DNA from: Massilia solisilvae
GTDB lineage: Bacteria > Pseudomonadota > Gammaproteobacteria > Burkholderiales > Burkholderiaceae_D
DNA: 45,599 bases
Reading direction: 5' to 3'
Assembly: GCF_024753215.1 (NCBI RefSeq)
Contig: NZ_JANUGV010000013.1
Coordinates: forward strand, 1 to 45,599
Shown: positions 33,907 through 43,500 of the stretch, piece after piece
Numbering within the stretch: the first letter of the stretch is position 1
Layout: each line of letters opens with the position of its first letter
Notes under the pieces: generated by a model
The model's input: the letters and a program-made list of their open reading frames with translations, nothing else
The model's database searches: none
What the model was told of the DNA's origin: nothing
Position numbers and translations under genes: made by a program

Positions 33907-35193
33907 ATGCGCCCATCCCACCTGACCGCACTGCTGCAGCGCAACACCACGTTCGCCGCCGTCGCGGTCGCGCTGCTGGCCGGCTGCGCCCAGGTGCCGA
34001 GCTCCGCGCCCGTCGTTCCGGCGGTCTCGCAAACCGAACTCGATACCGCGCGCTTCGCCCAGATCGACAGCGCGATCAACGCCGCCATTGCCGAGCACAA
34101 GCTGCCCGGCGCGGTGTTCCACCTGGAGCGCAACGGCGCCGTGTACGAACAAGGCTATGGCACGCTGAGCTATGAGCCGGGCGCGGCCAGCGTGACGACC
34201 GATACCGTGTTCGACGCCGCCTCGCTGACCAAGGTGATCGCCACCGCGCCGTCGGTGATGCTGCTGGCCGAACAGGGCAAGATCGACCTGGATGCGCGCC
34301 TGGTCCAGTACTTCCCGGAATGCGCCAACGGCGGCAAGCAGGAGATCACGATCCGCCACCTGCTCACGCACACGTCGGGCCTGCCGTCGGGGATTCCGGC
34401 CACGCCCGCCTGGCACGGTTCGGCGGCCGGCCACGCGCTGGCCTGCTCGTTGCCGGTGACCAACAAGCCGGGCACTTTCTTCCGTTACTCCGACGTCAAC
34501 TACGTGCTGCTGGGCCAACTGGTCGAGAAACTGTCCGGCATGCCGCTCAATGAATTCGCGCAGCAGCACATCTACACGCCGCTGGGCATGCGCGACACGG
34601 GCTACCTGCCGCTCAAGCGGGTGGCGAAAGAGAAGATCGCGCCGACCCACAAGTCGCCGCTTGACCCGGCGCAGCGCGAGCTGCACGGCGACGTGGCCGG
34701 CGGCCAGTTGCTGCAGGGCGTGGTGCACGACCCGACCGCGCGCCGCATGGATGGCGTGGCCGGTTCCGCCGGCTTGTTCAGCACCGCCCGCGACCTGGCC
34801 CGCTACGCCCGCATGCTGCTCAACGGCGGCGAACTCGACGGCGTGCGTGTGCTGAGCAAAGCGAGCGTGCGACTGATGACCACCGCGCAGTCGCCGGCCG
34901 GCATCGAGGCGCTGCGTGGCATGGGCATGGACATCAATTCGCCATACGCCGTGCGTCCGCGCGGCACCGTGTTCCCGGTCGGCAGCTTCGGCCACACCGG
35001 CTTTACCGGTTGCATCGTATGGATCGACCCGAACTCGCGCACCTTCTACGTGTTCCTGTCCAACCGCGTGTACCCGGACGACAAGAGCAACGTGCTGCCG
35101 CTGTACACTCAGCTGGGTACGCTCGCGGCCCAGTCCGCGCGCGGGTTCGACTACGCGTCGGTCAAACCGCTCGCCGTCGCCGCCGCGCGCTGA
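33907..35193 (+). CDS. Serine hydrolase lipoprotein, class C beta-lactamase fold
   Basis: A 428-residue lipoprotein (LLAGC, Cys at 27). The catalytic SxxK motif is SLTK at 106-109 in FDAASLTKVIA. The second motif reads FRYSDVNYVLLG (Y194), with Asp where beta-lactamases have Asn, as in many esterases and D-amino-acid peptidases of this fold. The third motif is GHTGFTG. Likely a periplasmic esterase or peptidase rather than a resistance enzyme; this is inference from the motif. A good promoter lies upstream; the ribosome binding site is weak. The downstream gap (35194-35328) holds an inverted repeat. Confidence 0.87.
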   Translation: MRPSHLTALLQRNTTFAAVAVALLAGCAQVPSSAPVVPAVSQTELDTARFAQIDSAINAAIAEHKLPGAVFHLERNGAVYEQGYGTLSYEPGAASVTTDTVFDAASLTKVIATAPSVMLLAEQGKIDLDARLVQYFPECANGGKQEITIRHLLTHTSGLPSGIPATPAWHGSAAGHALACSLPVTNKPGTFFRYSDVNYVLLGQLVEKLSGMPLNEFAQQHIYTPLGMRDTGYLPLKRVAKEKIAPTHKSPLDPAQRELHGDVAGGQLLQGVVHDPTARRMDGVAGSAGLFSTARDLARYARMLLNGGELDGVRVLSKASVRLMTTAQSPAGIEALRGMGMDINSPYAVRPRGTVFPVGSFGHTGFTGCIVWIDPNSRTFYVFLSNRVYPDDKSNVLPLYTQLGTLAAQSARGFDYASVKPLAVAAAR

Positions 35194-35243
35194 GCCTTGC
35201 GGGCAGCCCGCCACGCGTTTCCTCAAGAACACTGCACGGACAC

Positions 35244-35265
35244 GCTGCAAGCCTTGACTTGCAGC
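35244..35265. repeat. Short perfect inverted repeat
   Basis: GCTGCAAG, six-base loop, CTTGCAGC, between the serine hydrolase gene and the DUF4214 gene. No U-tract. It may be an mRNA end hairpin or an operator for the next gene. Confidence 0.35.
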
Positions 35266-35328
35266 AGTTCCCCCTCGCCCTTCCTCTCCAATAATTGCCA
35301 TGCAGCCACTTCCCCAAAGGAGCACAGC

Positions 35329-37005
35329 ATGGCAATCGTATTCGGCCAGGACCAGCAGTTCACGCTGACCAATGGCGGCAGCGCCAATTACCAGCTGGAG
35401 GTCACCACCAAGGGCGGGGCGATCGCCATCAAATTCACCGATCCGGCCGGTTCTGGCAGTGGTGAGCAGGTCTGGGTCACGCTCAAGGACGCCGCGCAGA
35501 ACGTCGTCTTTTCGCAGGCGACCTCGACCAGCCAGCTGTTCAAGACGACGGTGCCGTCGGCCGGCACCTACCAGCTGACGATCGAGGACCGCGACCCGAC
35601 CGACGCGCACGACGCGCGCTCCTACACCATCAACGCCTCGCTCGACGCCGCGCCCGCAACCGTGTACGACGGTCCGCTCAACGACACCATGGCCACGGCG
35701 CTGCCGGCGCTGCTCACCGACCGCATCGTCGGCACCCTGGGCAACGGCGACGTCGACGTATTCAAGGTCTCGGCCGGGCCGGGCCAGCTGAAGGCGGTGT
35801 TCGGCCATCCGTCGGGCGCCGTCGGCGGAGCGCCGATCAGGGTGGACCTGCTGGACGACCAGGGTCGCCTGCTGACCACCAAGACCCTGGGGCAGGACGC
35901 GAGCTTCGACGCCACGATGAGCGCGCCGGGCGACTTCTACCTGCGCGTGCTCGATCCCGACGTGGGCGACCACCGCGACGGTGGCTATTACACATTCAGC
36001 TCCTCGCTCAGCTACGAAACCGGCACCGTGTACGACGGCGCCTCGGACACCGACGCCGCGCACGCCCAGGCGCTGCCGCTCTCGCGCGTGGTCGAGGCCG
36101 AGATGCACCACGGCGACCAGGACTTCTACCGCCTCGACGTGCCGGCCGCGGGCAAGCTCACCTTCAACTTCGTCCACACCGGCGGCAACGGCGTTGCAGT
36201 GGGCATGGAACTGCTCGACGCCAGCGGCAATGTGGTGTTCCGGCAGACCGTGGCGAGCGATACCGATTTCACGGTCAATCTGGCCGCGGGCGGGCCGTAC
36301 ACGGTCCGGGCCTTCGACGCCGACCCCTCGGGAGGCGACGCCGGCATCTACTGCTTCATGACCGGCTTTTCCAGCGCCGGCGGCGACACCATGCGCGGCG
36401 CTCAAGGCGTCGATGCCCGGTTCACCTCATCGGCCGGCAACGACACCTTCATCGGCTACAGCGGCCGCGACGCGGTCACCTTCCGCGACGCGCGCGCCAG
36501 CTACGAGCTGCTGCGCACCGACGCCGGCGTGGCCGTGGCCAACAGCTCGGGCAAGGATGGCAACGACACGCTGTTCGGCATCGACCGCCTTTACTTCAGC
36601 GACAAGATCGCCGTTGCCTACGACTGGCAGGGCAACGCCGGCGAAGTGTACCGCCTGTACCAGGCCGCGTTCGATCGCAAGCCGGACGCCGGGGGCCTTG
36701 GCTTCTGGATCGGCCAGCATGACGGTGGCAGCACGCTCCAGGCCATCGCGGACGGCTTCGTGCATTCGGACGAATTCCGGCAAGCTTACGGGCCATCGCC
36801 CACCAATACCGAGCTGGTGACCAAGATGTACGAGCACGTGCTGCACCGCGCGCCGGACGCCGGCGGCATCGACTTCTGGGTCAAGGCGCTGGACGAGGGC
36901 CGTGCCACCGTGGCCGGCGTGCTGCTTGGTTTCAGCGAGAGCCAGGAGAATTTCACCGCGCTGGTCGGTGTTGCGGCAGGCTTCGAATACAAGATCTGGG
37001 CTTGA
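35329..37005 (+). CDS. DUF4214-domain protein, probable type I secretion substrate
   Basis: A 558-residue acidic, cysteine-poor protein without an N-terminal signal peptide. It contains repeated pre-peptidase-like beta-domains at about residues 1-110, 118-225 and 235-350, for example GTVYDGASDTDAA and HGDQDFYRLDVPAAGKLTF, related to ATVYDGPLNDTMA and NGDVDVFKVSAGPGQL. A single RTX-like block (SAGNDTFIGYSGRDAVTF, about 365) leads to two DUF4214 units: YRLYQAAFDRKPDAGGLGFW and YEHVLHRAPDAGGIDFWVKA. DUF4214 is common in secreted surface and S-layer-like proteins. Export by a type I system is inferred from the missing signal peptide and the TolC/adaptor genes downstream. AAAGGAG precedes the ATG. 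Confidence 0.82.
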   Translation: MAIVFGQDQQFTLTNGGSANYQLEVTTKGGAIAIKFTDPAGSGSGEQVWVTLKDAAQNVVFSQATSTSQLFKTTVPSAGTYQLTIEDRDPTDAHDARSYTINASLDAAPATVYDGPLNDTMATALPALLTDRIVGTLGNGDVDVFKVSAGPGQLKAVFGHPSGAVGGAPIRVDLLDDQGRLLTTKTLGQDASFDATMSAPGDFYLRVLDPDVGDHRDGGYYTFSSSLSYETGTVYDGASDTDAAHAQALPLSRVVEAEMHHGDQDFYRLDVPAAGKLTFNFVHTGGNGVAVGMELLDASGNVVFRQTVASDTDFTVNLAAGGPYTVRAFDADPSGGDAGIYCFMTGFSSAGGDTMRGAQGVDARFTSSAGNDTFIGYSGRDAVTFRDARASYELLRTDAGVAVANSSGKDGNDTLFGIDRLYFSDKIAVAYDWQGNAGEVYRLYQAAFDRKPDAGGLGFWIGQHDGGSTLQAIADGFVHSDEFRQAYGPSPTNTELVTKMYEHVLHRAPDAGGIDFWVKALDEGRATVAGVLLGFSESQENFTALVGVAAGFEYKIWA

Positions 37006-37132
37006 TGAGCGTGCTGGATTTTTCTGCAAGGCTATCGCGCGCTGTCTTTATATCGACCGTTCTAAACTCGGCGTCCTCGATTTTATCGGCTTGATATTGT
37101 TGAGATTGCCCCGAAACTATTAGGAGATCGAT

Positions 37133-37735
37133 ATGAATATGAACAAAGTCTTGAAGGCCCTGCTCGGTGCGTCCGTCGTCGCCGCGATGTTCGGTTCGGT
37201 GAACGTGCAAGCACAATCGAGCAGCACCTCGGGCCAAAGCGCGAGCGGCCAAAGCGCAGGCGGCAGCCAGCAGAGCGCAACGGGCGCCGGGGACCAGGGC
37301 ACCAGCACTACCAGCACCACCACCACCACCAAAAAGCACCAAAAGAAAAAGAAATCCAAGAAGCACGCAGGCACGTCCACCGGCAGCGAGGCTAGCGGCA
37401 CCAGCGGCAGCATGGGCGGCACCAGCGGTTCCAGCGGAACGACCGGCGGTACCAGCGGCACCTCGGGCAGCATGGGCGGTACCAGCGGAACCTCGGGCGG
37501 CACCTCCGGTTCGAGCGGCAGCATGGGCGGCACCAGCGGCAGCTCGGGCACCAGCGGCACCAGCGGCATGAGCGGCAGCTCGGGCACCAGCGGGACCGGC
37601 AGCATGGGCGGCACGAGCGGCACCTCTGGCGGCACCAGCGGGACCACCGGCACCAGCGGGACCAGCGGAACCGGAACCGGAACCAGCGGCACCGGGACCA
37701 GCGGGACCAGCACCGGCGGTGGCCGCGGCTACTGA
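37133..37735 (+). CDS. Secreted Gly/Ser/Thr-rich low-complexity protein
   Basis: A 200-residue exported protein. The signal peptide ends near NVQAQ (residue 28). A Ser/Gln/Gly-rich spacer and a Thr run lead to a strongly basic cluster (KKHQKKKKSKKH, about 67-78). The rest (about 82-195) is a repeat of TSG, GGT and SGSMGGTSG units; GSMGGTSG occurs four times. It ends in GGGRGY. Such tracts are disordered and may be glycosylated or bind the cell surface; function unknown. AGGAGA precedes the ATG and a strong terminator follows. The opposite strand has a Pro/Val-rich open frame that is a shadow. Confidence 0.72.
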   Translation: MNMNKVLKALLGASVVAAMFGSVNVQAQSSSTSGQSASGQSAGGSQQSATGAGDQGTSTTSTTTTTKKHQKKKKSKKHAGTSTGSEASGTSGSMGGTSGSSGTTGGTSGTSGSMGGTSGTSGGTSGSSGSMGGTSGSSGTSGTSGMSGSSGTSGTGSMGGTSGTSGGTSGTTGTSGTSGTGTGTSGTGTSGTSTGGGRGY

Positions 37736-37760
37736 TCGGCCGGAGTCGTCGTGACAGAAC

Positions 37761-37784
37761 GCCAGCCTGCGGGCTGGCTTTTTT
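37761..37784 (+). terminator. Rho-independent terminator
   Basis: GCCAGCC, loop TGCG, GGCTGGC, then TTTTTTC, 25 bases after the stop of the low-complexity protein gene. Confidence 0.9.
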
Positions 37785-38059
37785 CTATCCAAATATTGCA
37801 CTTCTCTTGCCGCACAGAATCATTGTTTCCCTTGATTTTACGGGGCTTAAAGCTTTGTCGTCTTGTTGCGACGAATTTGCCGAAGATCTCGGCAACAAGT
37901 GCGGATTCTTATCCTGCATCAACTAGAATTCCTTCCCGTACCTCCCTAGATTCCCACGAGTTAAACAACTTGCCGAGCGGCAACTTAAGACTCATGTTGC
38001 CGTACCGGCGCATGGTCCTTAGCCCGGCGCTATTTCATTTACGTGTAACGGACCAACTT
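37785..38059 (+). promoter_or_regulatory. AT-richer leader with nested inverted repeats before the TolC gene
   Basis: No gene seen; less GC-rich than its surroundings. It holds TTGCCGA-AGATC-TCGGCAA (37877-37895) nested in CTTGTTG...CAACAAG (37862-37868 and 37893-37899); the two pairings share bases and exclude each other. A second site TTGCCG-AG-CGGCAA lies at 37970-37983. The TTGCCG/CGGCAA core is thus repeated, as for an operator or a leader RNA that switches fold. No known riboswitch is recognised. Confidence 0.45.
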
Positions 38060-39694
38060 GTGACATCCCATCCATCTGCAACCAGCACTGTCCCGCATTC
38101 CACACCGTCCTCCAAGAAGATCGCCGGCGCCGTCGCGATCGCGCTGGCCGCCGCATTGCTCACCGGTTGCGGCACCGTCCAGGTGCATCCGCTGTCGGCC
38201 GATGAGATCAGGAAGCAGACCGCGCTCGATCGCGCGGCCGCCTTCCAGGACGTGCCGCCGGTAAGCGGGAAGCTGACGATGGAGGAGGCAATCGCGCGCG
38301 CGCTCAAGTACAACCTGGACCGCCGCACGCGCCTGATGGAAGAGGCGCTGGCGATGAACCAGCTCGATGCGTCCAACCTCGACATGCTGCCGCGCGTGCT
38401 CGCCAACGCCGGCTACACCTGGCGCAATTCCGACCTGATCACGCGTAGCGTGGACTCGGTGACCGGCGAGCCCTCGCTGGCCCACCCGTTCATCTCGTCC
38501 GAGCGCAGCAAGCCGGCGTATGACCTTGGCCTGACCTGGAACATGCTCGACTTCGGCCTGTCGTACATCACCGCCAAGCAGGCTGCCGACCGCGTGAACA
38601 TCGCCGCCGAGCGCCGCCGCAAGGCCATGCACGTGCTGATCCAGGACGTGAAGAGCGCGTTCTGGCGCACCGTGAGCGCGCAAAAGCTGCGCGACGACGT
38701 GCGCCGCACCATCGACCTGGCCGAGGCCGCGCTGGACGACGCGCGCAAGGCCGAGAGCGAGCGTCTGCGCTCGCCCGTGGACAGCCTGCGCTATCAGCGC
38801 CAGTTGCTGGAGAACCTGCGCCTGCTCGAGAGCATCGAGCAGGAGCTGTCGTCCGGCCGCATCGAGCTGGCCAACCTGATCAACACGCCGCTCGACGCGC
38901 CCCTCGAGGTGGCCGAGCCTGCCGGCCAGGCCGACACCTCGTTGCTGGAGGTACCCGTGCAGCGCATGGAGGAGCTGGCCGTCGCCCAGAACGCCGACAT
39001 CCGCGAGCAGTTCTACAACAGCCGCATCGCGGTCGAAGAGACGAAGCGCACGCTGGTCAAGCTGTTCCCGAACCTCGCCTTCAACTACGACCTGCGCTAC
39101 GACACCGACAAGTACCTGATCAACAACCGCTGGAATGACGCGGGCGTGCACCTGTCGTACAACCTGATGAACCTGTTCTCGGGCCCGTCGCAAAAACGCC
39201 TGGCCGACGCCGGCGTCAAGCTCGCCGACCAGCGCCGCATGGCGGCCCAGATGACCGTGCTGACCCAGGTGCACCTGGCACGCCTGCAGTACCAGATCGC
39301 CTATCGCCAGTACGTGCGCGCCGACCAGATCTGGCAGGCCGACGCGAAGATCGCCGAGCACATGAAGAACCGCGAAGTGGCCGAGGCGCAGAGCAAACTG
39401 GAGCAGGTGGCCAACAGCACCACCGCCATCCTCTCGCTGCTGCGCCGCTACCAGTCGCTCGCGCAGCTGCAGGGCGCGGCCGGCAAGGTGCAGGCGACCA
39501 TGGGCATGGAGCCGGTGATCGGCAGCGTGACCTCGATGTCGCTCGAGCAGCTGACCCGCGAAGTGGCCGCCTCGCTCGACAGCATGAAGAAGGAAGTGCC
39601 GCCCGCCGCGCCGGCCCAGCCGGCCCCCGCGACCGCGGTGAAGACCGCGAAGAGCGCCAGGCCTGGCAAGCAAATCAAGGTCGCCTCCAACTGA
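38060..39694 (+). CDS. TolC-family outer membrane lipoprotein
   Basis: About 544 residues. A lipoprotein signal (IALAAALLTGC) precedes a TolC-like protein with two related helical halves: LTMEEAIARALKYNLDRRTR and a later AVAQNADIREQFYNSRIAVE, and barrel strands YDLGLTWNMLDFGLSYITAKQA and GVHLSYNLMNLFSGPSQKRL. The C-terminus is Ala/Pro/Lys-rich. The start is uncertain: I chose a GTG at 38060 with GGA upstream, giving a 37-residue signal; ATGs at 38012 and 37994 are in frame but give unusually long leaders. Followed after 26 bases by the adaptor gene, so it is probably the exit duct of one export machine. Confidence 0.85.
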   Translation: MTSHPSATSTVPHSTPSSKKIAGAVAIALAAALLTGCGTVQVHPLSADEIRKQTALDRAAAFQDVPPVSGKLTMEEAIARALKYNLDRRTRLMEEALAMNQLDASNLDMLPRVLANAGYTWRNSDLITRSVDSVTGEPSLAHPFISSERSKPAYDLGLTWNMLDFGLSYITAKQAADRVNIAAERRRKAMHVLIQDVKSAFWRTVSAQKLRDDVRRTIDLAEAALDDARKAESERLRSPVDSLRYQRQLLENLRLLESIEQELSSGRIELANLINTPLDAPLEVAEPAGQADTSLLEVPVQRMEELAVAQNADIREQFYNSRIAVEETKRTLVKLFPNLAFNYDLRYDTDKYLINNRWNDAGVHLSYNLMNLFSGPSQKRLADAGVKLADQRRMAAQMTVLTQVHLARLQYQIAYRQYVRADQIWQADAKIAEHMKNREVAEAQSKLEQVANSTTAILSLLRRYQSLAQLQGAAGKVQATMGMEPVIGSVTSMSLEQLTREVAASLDSMKKEVPPAAPAQPAPATAVKTAKSARPGKQIKVASN

Positions 39695-39720
39695 AGGCGC
39701 CGGGTAACAAAGGAAGTTTC

Positions 39721-40521
39721 ATGAGCAGTCACCAGAACGGTCGCAGCCGCGCGCTGCGCATTGCCGCCATGTTGTCGATGCTGGCCGGTGCCGCGCAGGC
39801 CGCGTCCGTCCAGGCGCCGGCGCCGCGCGCGGCCGACCGTCCCGCGCTGGAAAAGCAGGACATTCGCGCGCAGCTGGCGCCGCGCCGCTACACCACCATC
39901 GCCGCCGAGATCGGCGCCAAGATCAGCCGCATCGGCGTGCCCGAGGGCGCCAGCTTTCGCGCCGGGCAAACCCTGGTCGCGCTCGACTGCTCGATCCAGC
40001 AGGCGCAACTGCAGAAGGCCAGGGCCGTGCTGGCCGCGGCCGAGAAGACCTACGCCGCCAACAAGCGCCTGGACGAGCTGAACTCGGTGGGCAAGGTGGA
40101 ACTGCAGGTGTCCGAGGCCGAGGTATCCAAGGCCAAGGCCGACGTGGCCAGCACCAGCGTGGTGCTGTCCAAGTGCGTGATCCCGGCGCCGTTCGCGGGC
40201 AGGGTGGCCGAGCAGAAGGCGCGCGAGCAGCAGTATGTGCAGCCCGGCCAGCCGCTGCTGGACATCCTCGACGACTCCGTGCTCGAGCTCGAATTCATCG
40301 TGCCGTCGCGCTGGCTGGCGTGGCTCAAGCCGGGCTACGCGTTCCAGGTCCACATCGACGAAACCAACAAGACCTATTCGGCCAAGGTGCAGCGCATCGG
40401 CGCCAAGGTCGATCCGGTGAGCCAGTCGGTGAAGCTGTCCGCCGCCATCAGCGGCCGCTTCCCGGAACTCATCGCAGGCATGAGCGGCCGCGTCGCGCTG
40501 CAACCGCCGTCCACCCAATAA
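39721..40521 (+). CDS. Periplasmic adaptor (membrane fusion protein), short HlyD/RND type
   Basis: A 266-residue protein with a cleavable signal (about 1-28, SMLAGAAQAAS). It shows the adaptor order: a lipoyl-like half (IAAEIGAKISRIGVPEGASF, GQTLVALDC), a short hairpin of helices (about 95-145), the second lipoyl half (CVIPAPFAGRVAEQKAREQQ), and a beta-barrel domain (LELEFIVPSRWLAWLKPGYA). It lacks an N-terminal cytoplasmic tail and is shorter than the usual 350-450 residues, without a clear membrane-proximal domain. AAAGGAAG precedes the ATG. It should bridge the TolC-family protein to an inner-membrane pump not seen in this window. Confidence 0.87.
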   Translation: MSSHQNGRSRALRIAAMLSMLAGAAQAASVQAPAPRAADRPALEKQDIRAQLAPRRYTTIAAEIGAKISRIGVPEGASFRAGQTLVALDCSIQQAQLQKARAVLAAAEKTYAANKRLDELNSVGKVELQVSEAEVSKAKADVASTSVVLSKCVIPAPFAGRVAEQKAREQQYVQPGQPLLDILDDSVLELEFIVPSRWLAWLKPGYAFQVHIDETNKTYSAKVQRIGAKVDPVSQSVKLSAAISGRFPELIAGMSGRVALQPPSTQ

Positions 40522-40539
40522 CAACGATAAACCACCACC

Positions 40540-43500
40540 ATGAACAAGCCCCTGCCTCCCGCCCCCGTCCTGAACGCCATCGAGCAGCCTGCCCGGCGCA
40601 GTCGGCGGCCCTTGAGCGGGCGGGGGCCCGCGCCGCTCGCGCTCGAACCGCGCGTGATGTTCGACGGCGCGACCGGGGATGCGGTGCTGGCGGCCAGGGC
40701 AGCGGCCGAGCGCGGTGCCGCGCAGGCGGCCGAGCGCGCGGTGGACGCGGACCGGGCCGGCATCGACAAGCTGGCGCTGCAGGCGCCGGCCGCGGTGGCG
40801 GGGCCGCTCGACGCCACGCGCCACGAGATCGTCTTCATCGAGGACAACGTCGAGAACTACCAGCAGCTCGTGGCCGGGGTGAAGCCGGGCGTGGAAGTGG
40901 TGGTGCTGGACCACACGCGCGACGGCCTGCAGCAGATGCTGGCAGCGCTCGACGGCCACGCGCCGGTGGACGCGATCCATCTCGTCACGCACGGCAGTGA
41001 GGCCAGCATTCGGCTTGGCAGCACCGAGGTATCGCTGGCCAATCTCGAAGGTTTCGATACGCAGTTCGGCAAGCTGGGCAGCGCGCTCACCGCCAATGGC
41101 GACTTTCTGATTTACGGTTGCGACGTGGCGGCCGGCGCCGATGGCCAGCAGTTCGTCAGCCGGCTGTCGCAGTTGACCGGCGCCGACGTCGCTGCGTCCG
41201 TGGACCTGACCGGTGCGGCAGCGCGCGGCGGCAACTGGACGCTCGAGACGCAGACCGGCAGCGTCGAAACGGCGCCGCTCACCGGCGACCATTACGACGG
41301 CCTGCTCGGCGCGGCCAACGTGAAGGTCAGCACGGACAACGTCGTCAACACGAACGACACCCTGACCACGGTCACCGTCAGTGGCACCGTCGATAACGGT
41401 ACCGGCAGGGACATCAACGTGACGGTCACCGGAGCAGGCGGGACGCCATCGGTGACCTCGACCATCACGGGGATCACCAAGACGCAGGGCGGCACCTGGA
41501 GCGGAACGATCAACCTGAGCAGTTTTGCCGACGGCACCCTCAACGTCTATGTGACGCAGGGCGGGACGGCTGGCCCGAGCGCCACCAACGACCAGACCTT
41601 CACCATCGTCAAGGACACCACCGCGCCCACGGTGACCACGACCAACACCAGCACCGCGTCCACGTCCAGCTTCAGCCTGACGGCAAGCGATGCGTCCAAG
41701 GTGTCCACGCTCGAGTACCAGGTCGACTCCGGGAGTTGGAATTCGCTGGCGATCACCCCCGCCACTAGCGTGAGCTCGACGGTGACCCTGGCCACGCAGA
41801 CAGTCGGATCCCACCACCTGAACGTGCGCGCGACGGACGCCAATGGCAACGTGACGGTCAGCGGCACCGATTTCACGGTCGCGGCCCCGCCGGCCAACCA
41901 CGCGCCGACCGCATCGGGCGACGCGACGTTGGCGAGCATCCCCGATACCACCACCAACCCGCCGGGCGCGTCGGTGTCCTCGCTGTTCCTGACCAAATAC
42001 GCCGACAGCGACAGCGATGCATTCAAGGGTATCGCGATCGTCTCGTACACGCGCGATGCCAGCGCTGGCGAATGGCAGTACTACAATGGCTCGAGCTGGA
42101 CTAACATCGGCGCCGTGACTTCCGCCTCGTCGGCGATCACGTTCGGCGTCAACGACCAGTTGCGCTTCAAGCCCGCAAGCGGTTTCTCGGGTGCCGCGCC
42201 GGCGCTGTCGGTCAAGCTGGTTGACGCCGGCGGCACGGTCAGCACCAACGGCGTGGTTGACGCGTCGGTCTCCGGCGGCAGCAGCGACTTCAGCGCGGCC
42301 ACCGTCTTGCTGAAGACCTCGGTGACGACCACCTACACCCTCTCTTCGCCGGACAGCAAATTCGTCACGCTCCTGTCGGGGAATAACTACGACCCCTACA
42401 ACGACACCCAGTCGCACGCCGCTGACACCGACCTGGTCGGCAATTCGAGCGCGCCGCTGCTGCAGGGCGGCTACGACACCAATACGCAGACGCTGTACTA
42501 CCGCGTCCGCATTGGCAACCCGACCCTGTCGAAAGGCGTGGCGACGTTCACCGGTGTGGTGCTGCTTGGCGTGGACGTCAACAACGACGGCAAGCTGGAC
42601 ATCTTCATCGGCGTGGACGGCCGCAACAACGGCCTGGGCGTGGTGACGTTCGCGCCGGGCGCCGACCTGAACGTGAGTCCGAGCACCACCTCGATCACCG
42701 CGCCGGTCTCGGCCAGCGGCAGCTACTCGTACACGTCCGTCACCACCGGCACGACCGACATCGGCGGCGACGGCAAGACCGACGCTTACCTGACGTTCTC
42801 GCTGCCGTTCAGCGCACTGCAGTCGCGCGTCGCGGCACTGGGCAAGTCGATATCGACGAACACGTCGCTGGGTTTCGTGCTGATGACGCTGACCCAGAAT
42901 AACTCGATCAACGGCGATATCGGCGGCATCGGCACCATGAGCAAGGGCGACAAGGACAAGACCTGGCGCGACCTTGGCCTGCTCCAGCCGATCAACCTGA
43001 CCGCGCCGACCCTGGGCAGCATTTCGGGCAATTACCAATTCGTCGAGAACGGCGCCGCGGTGACCCTGGCTCCGAACGCGACGTTCAGCGACTTCGACAC
43101 CCGAAACTTCAGTGGCGGCAAGCTCGAGGTCACGATCAGCGGCAACCCCGAGAGCGGCAAGGACCAGCTGTCGCTGAGCGCAAGCGGGGTTTCGCTTGTC
43201 GGCGGCGCGGTCAGCGTGAACGGCACGCAGGTCGGCACCGCCACCTTTGCCGGTAACGTCCTGACCGTCAACTTCACCGGCTCCAACGTGACAGCCGACC
43301 AGGTGAACGCCGTCGTGCGCGCGGTGAACTTCTCGAACACGAGCGATGCGCCTTCGACGCTCAATCGCACGGTGCAGTTCAAGATCACCGACCCGGACAG
43401 CAACGCAAGCGACCCCACGGTGGCGGCGGTTACCGTACTGGTCCAGGCGGTCAACGATGCGCCGGCGGTCAGCGGCGCGGCGACCTCGCTCAACCGGACC

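Noticed and set aside
35329..37005. RTX calcium-binding repeats in the DUF4214 protein
   Set aside because: Only one weak GND/GRD block is present, not the tandem GGxGxD nonapeptides of true RTX proteins.
37120..37713. Minus-strand Pro/Val/Leu repeat frame
   Set aside because: Antisense shadow of the GST-rich repeat gene, which has a signal peptide, ribosome binding site and terminator.
37380..37730. Short regular repeats resembling a CRISPR array or VNTR
   Set aside because: The repeats are in frame with a coding sequence, vary in length and have no unique spacers.
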